64,000 nt of DNA from Sphaerisporangium siamense (GTDB lineage: Bacteria; Actinomycetota; Actinomycetes; Streptosporangiales; Streptosporangiaceae), in contig NZ_JACHND010000001.1 in assembly GCF_014205275.1 (NCBI RefSeq), positions 1,612,001 through 1,676,000 on the forward strand. The letters run 5' to 3'. A program made the translations under genes and the position numbers. Below, piece by piece: positions 35,241 to 43,745 of the stretch (positions within the stretch are counted from its first letter, which is position 1; the number at the start of each line of letters is the position of its first letter). Under the pieces are notes generated by a model that made no database searches, was not told where the DNA came from, and saw only the letters and a program-made list of their open reading frames with translations.

Positions 35241-35564
35241 ATGAACGTCCCAGAGATCGAAGCCAACGCCGTGCCGGACGGCGCTTTCCTGCTCGACGTG
35301 CGCGAGCCCGACGAATGGCAGGCCGGCCACGCCCCCACCGCCGTGCACATCCCGCTCGGCGCGTTGCAGCAGCGCCTCGACGAGGTGCCCGCCGACGTCC
35401 CCGTCTATGTCGTCTGCCGCGTCGGCGGCCGGTCCGCCCAGGCCACCGCCTGGCTGAACCACGTGGGCCGCGAGGCCGTCAACGTCGGAGGCGGCATGCA
35501 GTCCTGGGCCGCCGCGGGCCGCCCGATGGTGGCGGAGAACGGGTCCCGGCCCTACGTCGCGTGA
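35241..35564 (+). CDS. Rhodanese-like domain protein
   Basis: A 107-residue single-domain rhodanese. LLDVREPDEWQAGHAPTAVHIPLG is the first conserved block. The active-site loop is VCRVGGRSAQA, with the catalytic Cys that carries persulfide, and a GGMQSW segment follows. The six-residue loop suggests sulfurtransferase rather than phosphatase activity. Such proteins deliver sulfur or participate in cyanide or redox chemistry. The ATG at 35241 is used; an in-frame ATG nine bases upstream is nearly as good. The TPP riboswitch follows within 40 bases. Confidence 0.88.
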   Translation: MNVPEIEANAVPDGAFLLDVREPDEWQAGHAPTAVHIPLGALQQRLDEVPADVPVYVVCRVGGRSAQATAWLNHVGREAVNVGGGMQSWAAAGRPMVAENGSRPYVA

Positions 35565-35598
35565 CCGATCAATGTAATAATCCAGTAAAACTGCACAC

Positions 35599-35705
35599 CG
35601 CGGGAGCTCGGACGCAACCGGGCTGAGAGGGCGGTTCCCACCGGCAGTGGGCGCGCCGCCGACCGCATGAACCTGTCCGGGTAATGCCGGCGTAGGGAGC
35701 GCGCG
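35599..35705 (+). promoter_or_regulatory. TPP riboswitch (THI element)
   Basis: The conserved THI-box blocks are in order: CTGAGAG (in GGGCTGAGAGGG, about 35620), ACCGCATGAACCTG, and GGGTAATGCCGGCGTAGGGA. The P1 helix is closed by CGCG on both sides. The GGGAG inside the last block is also the only ribosome binding site for the gene that starts at 35706, so TPP binding would hide it and block translation directly. A TAATAAT at 35575-35581 is a plausible -10 for the transcript. Confidence 0.95.
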
Positions 35706-37106
35706 ATGTCGTCCGCTGTCGATGAAGCCCCTCTGACTCTCGACCAGGCGCCGCCGAAGACGTTGGGAGCCCTTGACCAGGGGGCCTTCTGGGCGAATCT
35801 GGGGGTCAGCCTTCTCGGGTTCTCGGGGGCGCTGTACCTGATCAAGCCGTCGGGCGACAGGCCGCTGAGCCTGGTGGCGGCCGTGCTCGCCGCCGTGGTC
35901 GGGAGCCTGATCGGCACGGTGATGGTCGGGCTCGCGGCCGTGCCGGGGGCGCGTACCGGGGCCCCGGCCATGGTGCTGCTGCGCGGGCTGTTCGGGGTGC
36001 GCCTGTCGTACGTCCCCACGGTGCTGAACATCGTCCAGATGCTCGGCTGGGGCGCGTTCGAGCTGTGGGTGATCGCCACCGGCGCCCAGGCCATCTTCGG
36101 GGAGGCCGTCCCGTACCAGGTCTGGGTGCTGGGGGCGGGCGCGCTCACCATCGCGCTGACCATACGGCCGCTCGGGGCGATCCGGCTGCTGCGGCGCTTC
36201 GTGACGGCGGGCGTGATCGTCGCGATGGCGTGGCTGGCCGTGGCGCTGCTGCGAGAGGGGCCCGAGCTGGGCCCCGGTGACTGGCACGCGTTCGCGCCCG
36301 CGGTCGACTACGTGATCGCGCTGTCGGTGTCCTGGGTGCCCGTGGCCGCCGACTACGCGCGGCACTCCCGCTCCGGCCGGGCGGCGTTCGCCGGCGTGGT
36401 CGGCGGTTACACGATCGCGCAGGTCGCGTGCCTGACGATGGGCGTGCTCGCGCTGGCGCTGGTGGGCAACGACCCGAACCGGGTGTGGGATCCGTTCGTC
36501 GCCGTCCCTCTGGGCGGCCTGTTCTTCGGCATCCTGGTGCTGCGCGAGGCCGACCAGTCGTTCGCGAACGTGTACTCCACGGCGATGTCCCTGCAGAACC
36601 TGCTGCCCCGGGTGGACCGCCGCGCCTTCTCCGTGGGCGTGGGAGTGCTCACCACGGTGGTCGCGCTGTTCGTCAACGTCAACTCCTACGGGGCGTTCCT
36701 CGGTGTGATCGGCGCGGTGTTCGTCCCGATGTTCGCCGTCCTGGCCGCCGACTACTTCCTGCTCGGCGCGGCCGGCCGCTGGAACACCTCGCAGGACGCC
36801 CCGTCCCGCGGGCTCATGCTCGTGCCGTGGGTGCTCGGCTTCGTGGCCTACTGGCTCGTCACCGCCACGCCGACGGTGGCCTGGTGGGACTCCGTCTGGG
36901 GGTGGGCGCGCGAGGCGATCGGCTTCGAGCGGCAGCCGTGGATGAACGCGGCGCTGGCGTCGGCCCTGGTCGCCGCGCTGGTCACGCTGGCGCTGGGCCG
37001 GGTGACACGCCCTCGAGGCGCAGCAGGTGCTCCTTGGCGGCGGGCCCCCCGGCGTACCCGCCGAGAAGTCCTGGCGCCTCGATCGCCCGATGACACGGCA
37101 CGATGA
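35706..37106 (+). CDS. cytX: CytX-like NCS1 permease, putative hydroxymethylpyrimidine transporter
   Basis: A 466-residue NCS1-family transporter with 12 predicted membrane segments (GAFWANLGVSLLGFSGALYLI in the first, WVPVAADYARHSRS and FANVYSTAMSLQN in conserved loops). A TPP riboswitch immediately upstream and the absence of biosynthetic genes in the unit identify it as a thiamine-precursor (HMP) importer. The last 40 or so residues are Arg/Pro-rich and are encoded antisense to the convergent ogt gene, with a coding overlap of 125 bases. They are probably a run-on after an earlier stop was lost, and not needed for transport. Confidence 0.88.
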   Translation: MSSAVDEAPLTLDQAPPKTLGALDQGAFWANLGVSLLGFSGALYLIKPSGDRPLSLVAAVLAAVVGSLIGTVMVGLAAVPGARTGAPAMVLLRGLFGVRLSYVPTVLNIVQMLGWGAFELWVIATGAQAIFGEAVPYQVWVLGAGALTIALTIRPLGAIRLLRRFVTAGVIVAMAWLAVALLREGPELGPGDWHAFAPAVDYVIALSVSWVPVAADYARHSRSGRAAFAGVVGGYTIAQVACLTMGVLALALVGNDPNRVWDPFVAVPLGGLFFGILVLREADQSFANVYSTAMSLQNLLPRVDRRAFSVGVGVLTTVVALFVNVNSYGAFLGVIGAVFVPMFAVLAADYFLLGAAGRWNTSQDAPSRGLMLVPWVLGFVAYWLVTATPTVAWWDSVWGWAREAIGFERQPWMNAALASALVAALVTLALGRVTRPRGAAGAPWRRAPRRTRREVLAPRSPDDTAR

Positions 37107-37560
37107 CGCAGACCGGGTCGGCGGCGAGCGCGTTGCCGATGGCGCGCAGCGCGTGCGGCCGCCCGATCCGATCGGCGATCTCCTGATATGTCGTGACACT
37201 GCCGTAGGGGACGGCCATCGTCATCTGCAGCACCGTGCGGGCGAACGGCGTCGCCAGCCGGAGGTCCACCGGCACCGTGAACGCCCGCAGCCTGCCTGAG
37301 AAGTAGGCGTCCAGCTCGCGGCGGATCGGGTCGAGGCGCCGGGGGTCGTTGCCGATGAACGTGCCGATCTCGCGTGAGACCCGCGCGAAGACGACGTGTT
37401 CGTCCTCGAAGCTGCACGCGGCCACTCCGCGCGCGGTGACGGCGAGCGCGAGGCGCCCCACCGGGGTGTCGGTGATGCCGAAGGCGATGTCGGGCGGGGT
37501 CTCGCCCACGTAGTCGGGGGAGGTCACCCGCACCAGGGCGTCGAGATCGCCTGCCGTCAT
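36982..37560 (-). CDS. ogt: Methylated-DNA--protein-cysteine methyltransferase
   Basis: A 192-residue DNA repair protein. The acceptor Cys is C156 in IVPCHRAI; canonical members have PCHRV, so the following residue is changed to Ala, which is tolerated in some homologues. RAIGNALAADP is the conserved helix, and TPFARTVLQMTMAVPYGSVTTYQEIA is the DNA-binding region with the Arg finger area. It takes the methyl group from O6-methylguanine in a suicide reaction. The ATG at 37560 has GGGAGGGG upstream. It ends inside the permease gene (convergent overlap of 125 bases). Confidence 0.9.
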   Translation of the reverse strand: MTAGDLDALVRVTSPDYVGETPPDIAFGITDTPVGRLALAVTARGVAACSFEDEHVVFARVSREIGTFIGNDPRRLDPIRRELDAYFSGRLRAFTVPVDLRLATPFARTVLQMTMAVPYGSVTTYQEIADRIGRPHALRAIGNALAADPVCVIVPCHRAIEAPGLLGGYAGGPAAKEHLLRLEGVSPGPAPA

Positions 37561-37815
37561 CGCCCGCACCCCTCCCGGTCCCGCTATCCGCAGCGTAGCG
37601 GAGTGCGGCCTCCTACCGGCCACGACGCAGTCGCCGAAGTCCATGTCGCCCCGATTGGGGATGCTTTACCCAGGCCGGGAGAGGGGAAGAATCCTCTCTC
37701 GTCGAGTCATCCGGGTCCTCCGGTGGCGCATGGGATGGTACGGGGCTGGCGAATGCGACTATTCGCACATCGAAAGTGCCAAGACGCGGCGGAGAAAACA
37801 GGCACGATGGGGGGC

Positions 37816-39702
37816 ATGAGTGACGACAGGGTAGAGATCGCCGATGAAGGCTTTGCTCACGCTGTCCTCGCGAGCGCGGCGAACGCCGTCGTGGCCCTCG
37901 ACCGTGATCTCAACGTCCTGATGTGGAACCCCGCCGCCGAGCGCCTGTTCGGCTTCGCCGCGGCCGACGTCACCGGGCGCAGGGCGCCGCTGGTGCCGGA
38001 CGAGCTGACGGCCGAGCACCACGCCGTCCTGGAGCGCGTCCGCACCGGCGACCCGGTCTCGCTGCGCACCAAGCGCCGCCATCGCGACGGCTCGCTGGTG
38101 GACGTCGGCGTCGACATGAGCGCGCTCCGCTCGGAGAGCGGCGCGCTGCTGGGATACGTCAGCGTCTACCACCTGATCGCCGACGACGCGGTCGCGCGCG
38201 ACCGGGGAGCGCGCCGGGCGCGGCTGGTCCGCCGGCTCACCGACGTCGTCGCCGACATCAACGCCGAGCTGGAGCTGCCGGCCGTCCTGGACCGCATCGC
38301 CGCGAGCCTCACCGAGCTCACCGGGGCCGACGCCGGCGGCTTCGTGCTGATCGAGGACGAGCGCCTGCGCCTGGTCAGCGCGCACGGGCTGCCGGGCAGG
38401 CTCAAGGGCGCCACCGCCGACCTGCGCAGCAGCCTGGTCGGCAAGCTGCTGCGCACGGGCAAGACCGTCCTGCTGGAGACCAACGACCGCACCGCGCTGG
38501 ACGAGCTGATCTGGTCGGAGCTGCCCGGCCTGCACACCATCGCGCTCGGCGTCGCCGCCGTGGGCGGGCGGCCGTACGGGGCGTTGTACGCGTTGTTCGC
38601 CGAGGGGACGGCCGGGCACATCGAGCTCGAACTGCTCGAACTGCTCGCCGGGCACGCCGGCATCGCCCTCGGCAACGCGATGGCCTACCAGGACGCCGTA
38701 CGGCAGCGCGCCCACGAGCGCGCCGTCGTGGACGCCAGCGCCGACGGCATCGCGGTGCTCGACGACCTCGGCCTCGTCCGCCAGTGGAACCCGGCCGCCG
38801 AGGAGCTGACCGGCGTGCGCGCCTGCGAGGTGATCGGCGGGCGCCCGCCGTTCCCGCTGCCCGCGCCGGGGCAGAAGCTCACCACCCAGCTCACCACCGG
38901 ACGCTGGCTGGACGTGGTGAGCGCGGAGATCGTCGAGACCGGCGAGATCGTCGTGGACTTCCGCGACGTCACCCGCGCCAAGGAGCTGGAGGAGGCCAAG
39001 GATCTCTTCCTGGCCACCACCAGCCACGAGCTGCGCACGCCGATCACCGTGGTGCAGGGGTTCGCCCACACCCTCGACGCCCGCTGGGACAAGCTGTCGG
39101 ACGCCGAACGCCGCTCGGCCGTGCGGACGATCGCCGAACGGTCGCGGGCGCTTGGCCAGCTCATGGACCACCTGCTGCTCGGCGCCCGCGCCGGGGCCGA
39201 GGAGCTGAAGGTGCGCGTGGAGAGCTTCGACCTCGGCGAGCGGGCGCGGGCGGCCACGCTGGGGCTGCCGGTGCTCTCCGACCGGCACCGCGTGGAGGTC
39301 GAGATCCCCGCCGACCTGCCGTGGGTGGACGGCGACGCGCTGGCCACCGACATCCTGCTCGGGCAGTTGCTGGAGAACGCGTTCAAGTACTCGCCGGACG
39401 GCGGGCTGATCCGGGTGCTCGCCTGGCAGGAGACCGACCTCGTCGTCCTGGTCGTGGACGACGAGGGGGTGGGCATCCCGCCGGACGACCGCGAGCGGGT
39501 GTTCGAGCGGTTCGTCCAGGCCGACAGCGGGGACCGGCGCCGGTTCGGCGGCGTCGGGCTCGGGCTCTACATCGCCAGGAGCCTGGCGCGGGCCCAGGGC
39601 GGCGAGCTGACCGCGCATTCCCGCCCAGGTGGGGGGACCCGAATGAGATTCGTCCTACGCACCGCTCCCGCCTATATCGGATCCGACACACCGAACCGGT
39701 AA
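37816..39702 (+). CDS. PAS-GAF-PAS sensor histidine kinase, soluble
   Basis: A 628-residue kinase with no membrane segment. Order: PAS (about residues 12-120), GAF (about residues 140-300, with GADAGGFVLIEDERLRLVSAHGLPG), a second PAS (about residues 305-385), HisKA with the phospho-accepting H404 in SHELRTPITVV, and HATPase (LLENAFKYSPDGG, DEGVGIPPDD, GVGLGLYIA). A cytoplasmic signal is therefore likely (redox, gas or ligand through PAS/GAF). No response regulator is adjacent; the next gene is an HATPase anti-sigma-like protein instead. The ATG at 37816 is used; another lies nine bases upstream. Confidence 0.88.
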   Translation: MSDDRVEIADEGFAHAVLASAANAVVALDRDLNVLMWNPAAERLFGFAAADVTGRRAPLVPDELTAEHHAVLERVRTGDPVSLRTKRRHRDGSLVDVGVDMSALRSESGALLGYVSVYHLIADDAVARDRGARRARLVRRLTDVVADINAELELPAVLDRIAASLTELTGADAGGFVLIEDERLRLVSAHGLPGRLKGATADLRSSLVGKLLRTGKTVLLETNDRTALDELIWSELPGLHTIALGVAAVGGRPYGALYALFAEGTAGHIELELLELLAGHAGIALGNAMAYQDAVRQRAHERAVVDASADGIAVLDDLGLVRQWNPAAEELTGVRACEVIGGRPPFPLPAPGQKLTTQLTTGRWLDVVSAEIVETGEIVVDFRDVTRAKELEEAKDLFLATTSHELRTPITVVQGFAHTLDARWDKLSDAERRSAVRTIAERSRALGQLMDHLLLGARAGAEELKVRVESFDLGERARAATLGLPVLSDRHRVEVEIPADLPWVDGDALATDILLGQLLENAFKYSPDGGLIRVLAWQETDLVVLVVDDEGVGIPPDDRERVFERFVQADSGDRRRFGGVGLGLYIARSLARAQGGELTAHSRPGGGTRMRFVLRTAPAYIGSDTPNR

Positions 39703-39854
39703 CGGGCCGGTCACGGATGAACGTGCGTAATGCCGTTTCTGCACAAGCAATGATCGCCATGCGGTTTCCCCAAGCTTCGATCGGGGCATTTCGGTCGTAC
39801 TGGGATGTGTTTTCCTCAGGGGGAAATGCAGGAGAACGGGGAAGTGAGGGCGTC

Positions 39855-40289
39855 GTGCTGTTGCCGTATGCGCCGACCAGCGTCGCCGTCGCACGCCAGC
39901 GTCTCAGCGCCGATCTCGAGGAGTGCGGGGTGTTCACCGCCGCCATAGAGGACGCCGTCCTGGTGGTGAGCGAACTGCTGAGCAATGCGCTCCGTCACGC
40001 CCACCCCCTCCCGTCCGGCCAGATCAAGGCCACTTGGGACTGGGCGAACGACCATCTTGAGGTCACGGTGAGTGACGGAGGGGCGACCACGGAGCCGCGC
40101 GCGGCGCGGCCGGCGCTCTCCTCGCTCGGCGGGCGCGGGCTCGGCATCGTCGAGTTCCTCGCGGAGCGCTGGGGCGTGCGCCACGACGGAGAGATGACTA
40201 CTGTTTGGGCGGTTCTCCACGCTCCGGTGGGAGTCCTTAATTCACAAGTGAGAACGCCCGAAATAGGGGCACTACACGAGTGCGGCTAG
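39855..40289 (+). CDS. HATPase_c_2 ATP-binding protein, anti-sigma-factor kinase-like
   Basis: A 144-residue GHKL ATPase without a histidine phosphotransfer domain, of the RsbW/SpoIIAB-like group abundant in actinomycetes. The N box is [14 protein letters not shown], the G1 box is [10 protein letters not shown] and the G2 region is [13 protein letters not shown]. Such proteins bind sigma factors or phosphorylate STAS antagonists. A STAS protein is encoded at 45529. The GTG at 39855 gives the family N-terminus ([16 protein letters not shown]); an in-frame ATG at 39717 is possible but adds 46 unlike residues. Its last 18 bases overlap the convergent arcA gene. Confidence 0.82.
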   Translation: MLLPYAPTSVAVARQRLSADLEECGVFTAAIEDAVLVVSELLSNALRHAHPLPSGQIKATWDWANDHLEVTVSDGGATTEPRAARPALSSLGGRGLGIVEFLAERWGVRHDGEMTTVWAVLHAPVGVLNSQVRTPEIGALHECG

Positions 40290-41471
40290 CCGTTCTCTGC
40301 TGATAGGGCAGGACATACAGCGCGGGCCGCCCCGGCCGCTGCCGAGTTCGCTTCCGGCAATTCGGATCACCTGCACTCCGGCGGCCTCAAGACGGGCGTT
40401 CGTCTCCACATTGCGCTCGTAGGCGACCGCCACGCGCGGCGCGAGGGCGAGCGTGTTGTTCCCGTCGTCCCACTGCTCCCGCTCCGCGGTCACCGGGTCC
40501 AGCCCGGTGTCGATCACCTTGACCCGCTCGACCCCCATCGCCTGCGCCGCCGCCTCCAGGAACGGGCGCGGCTCGAAGACCCGCAGCTCCCCGTCCCCCA
40601 TCGACGTGACCGTGTACGCCTGCAGCGAGTACGCGACCGGCGGGTACATGACGACCGTGTCCACGTCCACCATCGTGCAGATGGTGTCGAGGTGCATCGT
40701 GGCCCGCTGCTGGGCGATCGGCACGGCCAGCACGGTGTGCGCGAGGCCCGCCGCGAAGACCCTGCGGCACAGCCGTTCCACCCCGGCCGGCGTCGTACGC
40801 TCCCCGGTGCCCACCGCGATCACCCCGGGCCCCATCAGCAGCACGTCGCCGCCCTCCACGTGTTCGAGCCACGGCTCGTACAGGTGCTCGGTGCCGGCGA
40901 AGCGCGGGTGGTGGGTGTAGATCAGGCGGGTGAGGTTGCTCTCGCGGGCGCGGGCGGGCATGGCGAGGCTGGTCACGGCCACCTTGTCGCCGATCCACAC
41001 GCTGGAGTCGCGGGTGAACAGCAGGTTGGGCAGCGGGTCGATCACGAAGTCGTGCCGGTCGAGCAGGCCGTACACCAGGCCCCTGCCCGTCTTCAGCTCC
41101 TCGTGGGCGAGGCCGGCGATCAGGGTGTGGGCGAGCCGCTCGGGGTCCAGGTCGGCGAGGTAGCGCCGGGTCAGGGCGGCGAGGGTGTCCCCGAGCTGCC
41201 GTTCCTGGAGCACGGCGGGGATGATCTCCTCCCGCGCGGACTCGTACTCCAGGGCGTCCTGCAGCAGCTCGGCGACGTAGAGCACCTCGACGCCGTGCGC
41301 GCGCAGCGCCTCGGCGAAGGCGTCGTGCTCCTCCTGGGCCCGGCCCACCCAGGGGATGGAGTCGAAGAGCAGTTTGTCGTTGTTACGGGGGGTCAGCCGC
41401 TTGAGCTCGGCGCCGGGGCGGTGCAGGAGCACCGTCGCCAGGCGCCCGACCTCGCTGTCGGCACCGTTCAT
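40272..41471 (-). CDS. arcA: Arginine deiminase
   Basis: A 399-residue enzyme that converts arginine to citrulline and ammonia. The catalytic Cys is C385 in GGPRCMSCP. Substrate-binding blocks [22 protein letters not shown] and [11 protein letters not shown] (His and Asp of the active site) are intact. The other genes of the deiminase pathway (arcB, arcC, the ArcD antiporter) are absent nearby, so it may serve nitrogen supply or pH balance rather than fermentative ATP production. The ATG at 41471 follows a G-rich ribosome binding site. It is downstream of the yidC-type gene on the same strand. Confidence 0.93.
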   Translation of the reverse strand: MNGADSEVGRLATVLLHRPGAELKRLTPRNNDKLLFDSIPWVGRAQEEHDAFAEALRAHGVEVLYVAELLQDALEYESAREEIIPAVLQERQLGDTLAALTRRYLADLDPERLAHTLIAGLAHEELKTGRGLVYGLLDRHDFVIDPLPNLLFTRDSSVWIGDKVAVTSLAMPARARESNLTRLIYTHHPRFAGTEHLYEPWLEHVEGGDVLLMGPGVIAVGTGERTTPAGVERLCRRVFAAGLAHTVLAVPIAQQRATMHLDTICTMVDVDTVVMYPPVAYSLQAYTVTSMGDGELRVFEPRPFLEAAAQAMGVERVKVIDTGLDPVTAEREQWDDGNNTLALAPRVAVAYERNVETNARLEAAGVQVIRIAGSELGSGRGGPRCMSCPISRERLAALV

Positions 41472-41561
41472 CGTTCGGCCCCCGTTCCTCGGCTCGCCGG
41501 AGCACTCACGCCATCCCACCGTAACGGCGGACAAGACCGGCGAATGCTCCCGGAGGGGACG

Positions 41562-42236
41562 TCAGGCCGGTTTCGGGTACAGGACCGCGCGCTCCACCGC
41601 GGTCCACGCCGTGCTCACCACCAGGTAAAGACCCGCGGCGAGGGGCAGAAAAGCGGCGAACAGCACGGTGCCGAACGGCATGAACCGCAGGACCCGCGGC
41701 CGGACATCGCCCATGCGCCGCGACGTCACGTACGCCAGCACCGCCAGCAGGGCGAAGAGCCCCAGGAAGACCAGCGCGGGCGGGCCGAAGAGGCCGCCGC
41801 CCGCGACCGCCGCGGCGAAGTGGTCGCCGAGCGGCACGCCGAGGGCGCTCTGGGCGAGCAGCAGGTTCGGGTGCCCGGCGATCGTGGCGGACACGAACAC
41901 ACGGTAGATCACCATGATGAACGGGGTCTGCGCCAGCGCCGGGCCGATCCCCGCGAACATGGACGTGCCCTCGGCCGCGTACAGCTTCCTGGTTTCGAGG
42001 ATCATGCGCTCGGGGTCGCGCGCGAACCGCTTCCGCAGCGCCTCGACCTTCGGCGCCACGCGCAGGCGGGCCTTGTACGCCTTCGCCTGCCGGACGCTCA
42101 GCGGCAGCAGGAGAAGGCGGACGGCGAGGGTGACCAGGATGATCGCGAACGCCGCTCCGGTCAGGGAGCCGAGGGCGTCGATGAGGCGGTAGGCGGCGTC
42201 GAGGACGGTATCGAAAAGTGCGGATATACCGGACAT
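41562..42236 (-). CDS. YidC/Oxa1-type membrane insertase, second copy
   Basis: A 224-residue protein with five predicted membrane segments. The hydrophilic-groove Arg is in LVTLAVRLLLLPLSVRQAKAYKARL. The cytoplasmic hairpin RVAPKVEALRKRFARDPERMILETRKLYAAEG and the segment FAGIGPALAQTPFIMVIYRVF are typical. It lacks the large extracytoplasmic domain, as in Gram-positive insertases. Actinobacteria normally have the main yidC with rpmH-rnpA, and this shorter gene is a recognised second type linked to DUF6412. The specific clients are unknown. Confidence 0.88.
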   Translation of the reverse strand: MSGISALFDTVLDAAYRLIDALGSLTGAAFAIILVTLAVRLLLLPLSVRQAKAYKARLRVAPKVEALRKRFARDPERMILETRKLYAAEGTSMFAGIGPALAQTPFIMVIYRVFVSATIAGHPNLLLAQSALGVPLGDHFAAAVAGGGLFGPPALVFLGLFALLAVLAYVTSRRMGDVRPRVLRFMPFGTVLFAAFLPLAAGLYLVVSTAWTAVERAVLYPKPA

Positions 42237-42323
42237 GAGGTGGCAAAGCCCTTCGTCTATGTGGTTATGAACATGACGAAAGCGCACGTCGTCGCCCCGC
42301 ACGGCGTGAGGCGTACGGGGAGA

Positions 42324-42593
42324 TCAGACGTGCGCGGGACCTGCCGATGGTGCTCTGGGCCTCGGACGGCCGGGGGCGGCCGGATGACGCAGCCGGACGA
42401 ACACGGCGTGCGCGGCGCGGGGGCGGCCACGGCCGCCGATCGTGACGGCCGGGACGCGGGCCGGCCGCCCGAGGGCCCAGGCGAGGACGAGAAGCGTGAC
42501 TCCCACGAGACCGACGGCCGTGAGCGCCGCCGGGCCTGACTGCCCGGCGAGAAGCTGCGCGACCAGCGCGACGGTGGTGTGGAAGGCGCTCAT
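42324..42593 (-). CDS. DUF6412-like small membrane protein
   Basis: An 89-residue protein with one or two hydrophobic segments (about residues 6-16 and 22-41) and an Arg/Pro-rich cytoplasmic tail ending RHPAAPGRPRPRAPSAG. That tail form is shared by DUF6412 proteins encoded next to yidC-type genes in actinobacteria. It may be a partner or substrate of the insertase. The start codon is separated by only one base from the stop of the preceding gene, so the three small genes form an operon. Confidence 0.7.
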   Translation of the reverse strand: MSAFHTTVALVAQLLAGQSGPAALTAVGLVGVTLLVLAWALGRPARVPAVTIGGRGRPRAAHAVFVRLRHPAAPGRPRPRAPSAGPAHV

Positions 42594-42594
42594 G

Positions 42595-42762
42595 TCACCT
42601 GGAGAGCTTGCTCACCAGAGTGATGACCACGAAGACCGCGACGCCGATGAGGCCGACGACCAGAAGGATCTTGAAAATCCCGAAGATGGTCGGGATGAGG
42701 AGCCCGAACACTACGTAGAGTGCGAGCAGGACTCCGAGAATGGTAAGCACGATGCGGGCCAT
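42595..42762 (-). CDS. Small hydrophobic membrane protein
   Basis: A 55-residue, almost wholly hydrophobic protein with two membrane segments (about residues 3-22 and 30-50) around LLIPTIFGIFK, ending in a basic tail (SKLSR). It precedes the DUF6412 gene by a single base. The ribosome binding site is weak. An in-frame ATG 54 bases upstream would add 18 mostly polar residues. No function is known. Confidence 0.65.
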   Translation of the reverse strand: MARIVLTILGVLLALYVVFGLLIPTIFGIFKILLVVGLIGVAVFVVITLVSKLSR

Positions 42763-43037
42763 ATCCAGAAGGTACGTCCCACGAGGGCGGGCCGCGAGCG
42801 AATACCCGATCATTGCCGGAAGTCGTGACCTTTGTGCCTGAGCTCCCCCGGGCGCCGCCGCGGGCCCTGGTGGGCGCCTTCTTACGAAGTGGTGACGCGC
42901 CGGGTGGACGAGCCGATCCGGCCGTACCGTGGGAGTCGCGCCGGTAAGTCGCCGCCTGGCCGGTGTGATGCCGCAAACCCCGATAAACGCGATAAGTTCT
43001 GACAAATCGGGTGGTAGGGAGGGTGGAAACGAGGAGC

Positions 43038-43745
43038 ATGGCACACCGTCCCCGCATCCTCGTGGTCGACGACGACCCGACCGTCGCCGAGGTCGTCGTC
43101 AAGTACCTCGAACGCGACGGCCACTCCGTAGAGAGCGTCGGTGACGGCGCCGAGGCGCTGCGCAGGGCGCTGGCCAACCCGCCCGACCTGCTCGTCCTCG
43201 ACCTGATGCTCCCCGGTATGGACGGCCTGCAGGTCTGCAAGAAGCTCAGAGAACGCTGGCCGGTCCCGGTCATCATGCTCACCGCGCTCGGCGAGGAGAT
43301 CGACCGCGTCGTCGGCCTGGAGACCGGGGCCGACGACTACGTCACCAAGCCCTTCAGCCCGCGCGAACTGGCGCTGCGCGTCCAGTCCGTCCTGCGCCGC
43401 GCCCGCGGCACCCTGGTCGCCGCCGGCACCGGCGTGCTCCGCGACCACGATCTGGCCGTGGACGTGGGCGCCCACGAGGTCCGGCTGCGCGGTGAGGAGA
43501 TCACGCTCACCGCCCGCGAGTTCGACCTGCTCGCCCACCTCATGCGCAACCCCCGGCAGGCGTTCAGCCGGGCCGCCCTGCTCGACCAGGTGTGGGGATG
43601 GTCCTTCGGCGACACCTCCACCGTCACCGTCCACGTCCGCAGGCTCCGCGAGAAGATCGAGGCCGACCCGACCACACCACGCCGGATCGTCACGGTCTGG
43701 GGGGTCGGATACCGCTACGAGCCCCTGGACGGCGCGCCCCGGTGA
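43038..43745 (+). CDS. OmpR/PhoB-family response regulator
   Basis: A 235-residue regulator. The receiver domain (residues 1-125) has acidic pocket D11-D12, phospho-acceptor D55 in LVLDLMLPG, the switch Thr in IMLTA and K104 in YVTKPF. The winged-helix effector domain (about residues 140-232) ends with TVTVHVRRLREKIEADPTTPRRIVTVWGVGYRY. It is coupled to the downstream kinase by a GTGA overlap, so the two form a two-component pair. Its target genes are not evident nearby. Confidence 0.94.
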   Translation: MAHRPRILVVDDDPTVAEVVVKYLERDGHSVESVGDGAEALRRALANPPDLLVLDLMLPGMDGLQVCKKLRERWPVPVIMLTALGEEIDRVVGLETGADDYVTKPFSPRELALRVQSVLRRARGTLVAAGTGVLRDHDLAVDVGAHEVRLRGEEITLTAREFDLLAHLMRNPRQAFSRAALLDQVWGWSFGDTSTVTVHVRRLREKIEADPTTPRRIVTVWGVGYRYEPLDGAPR

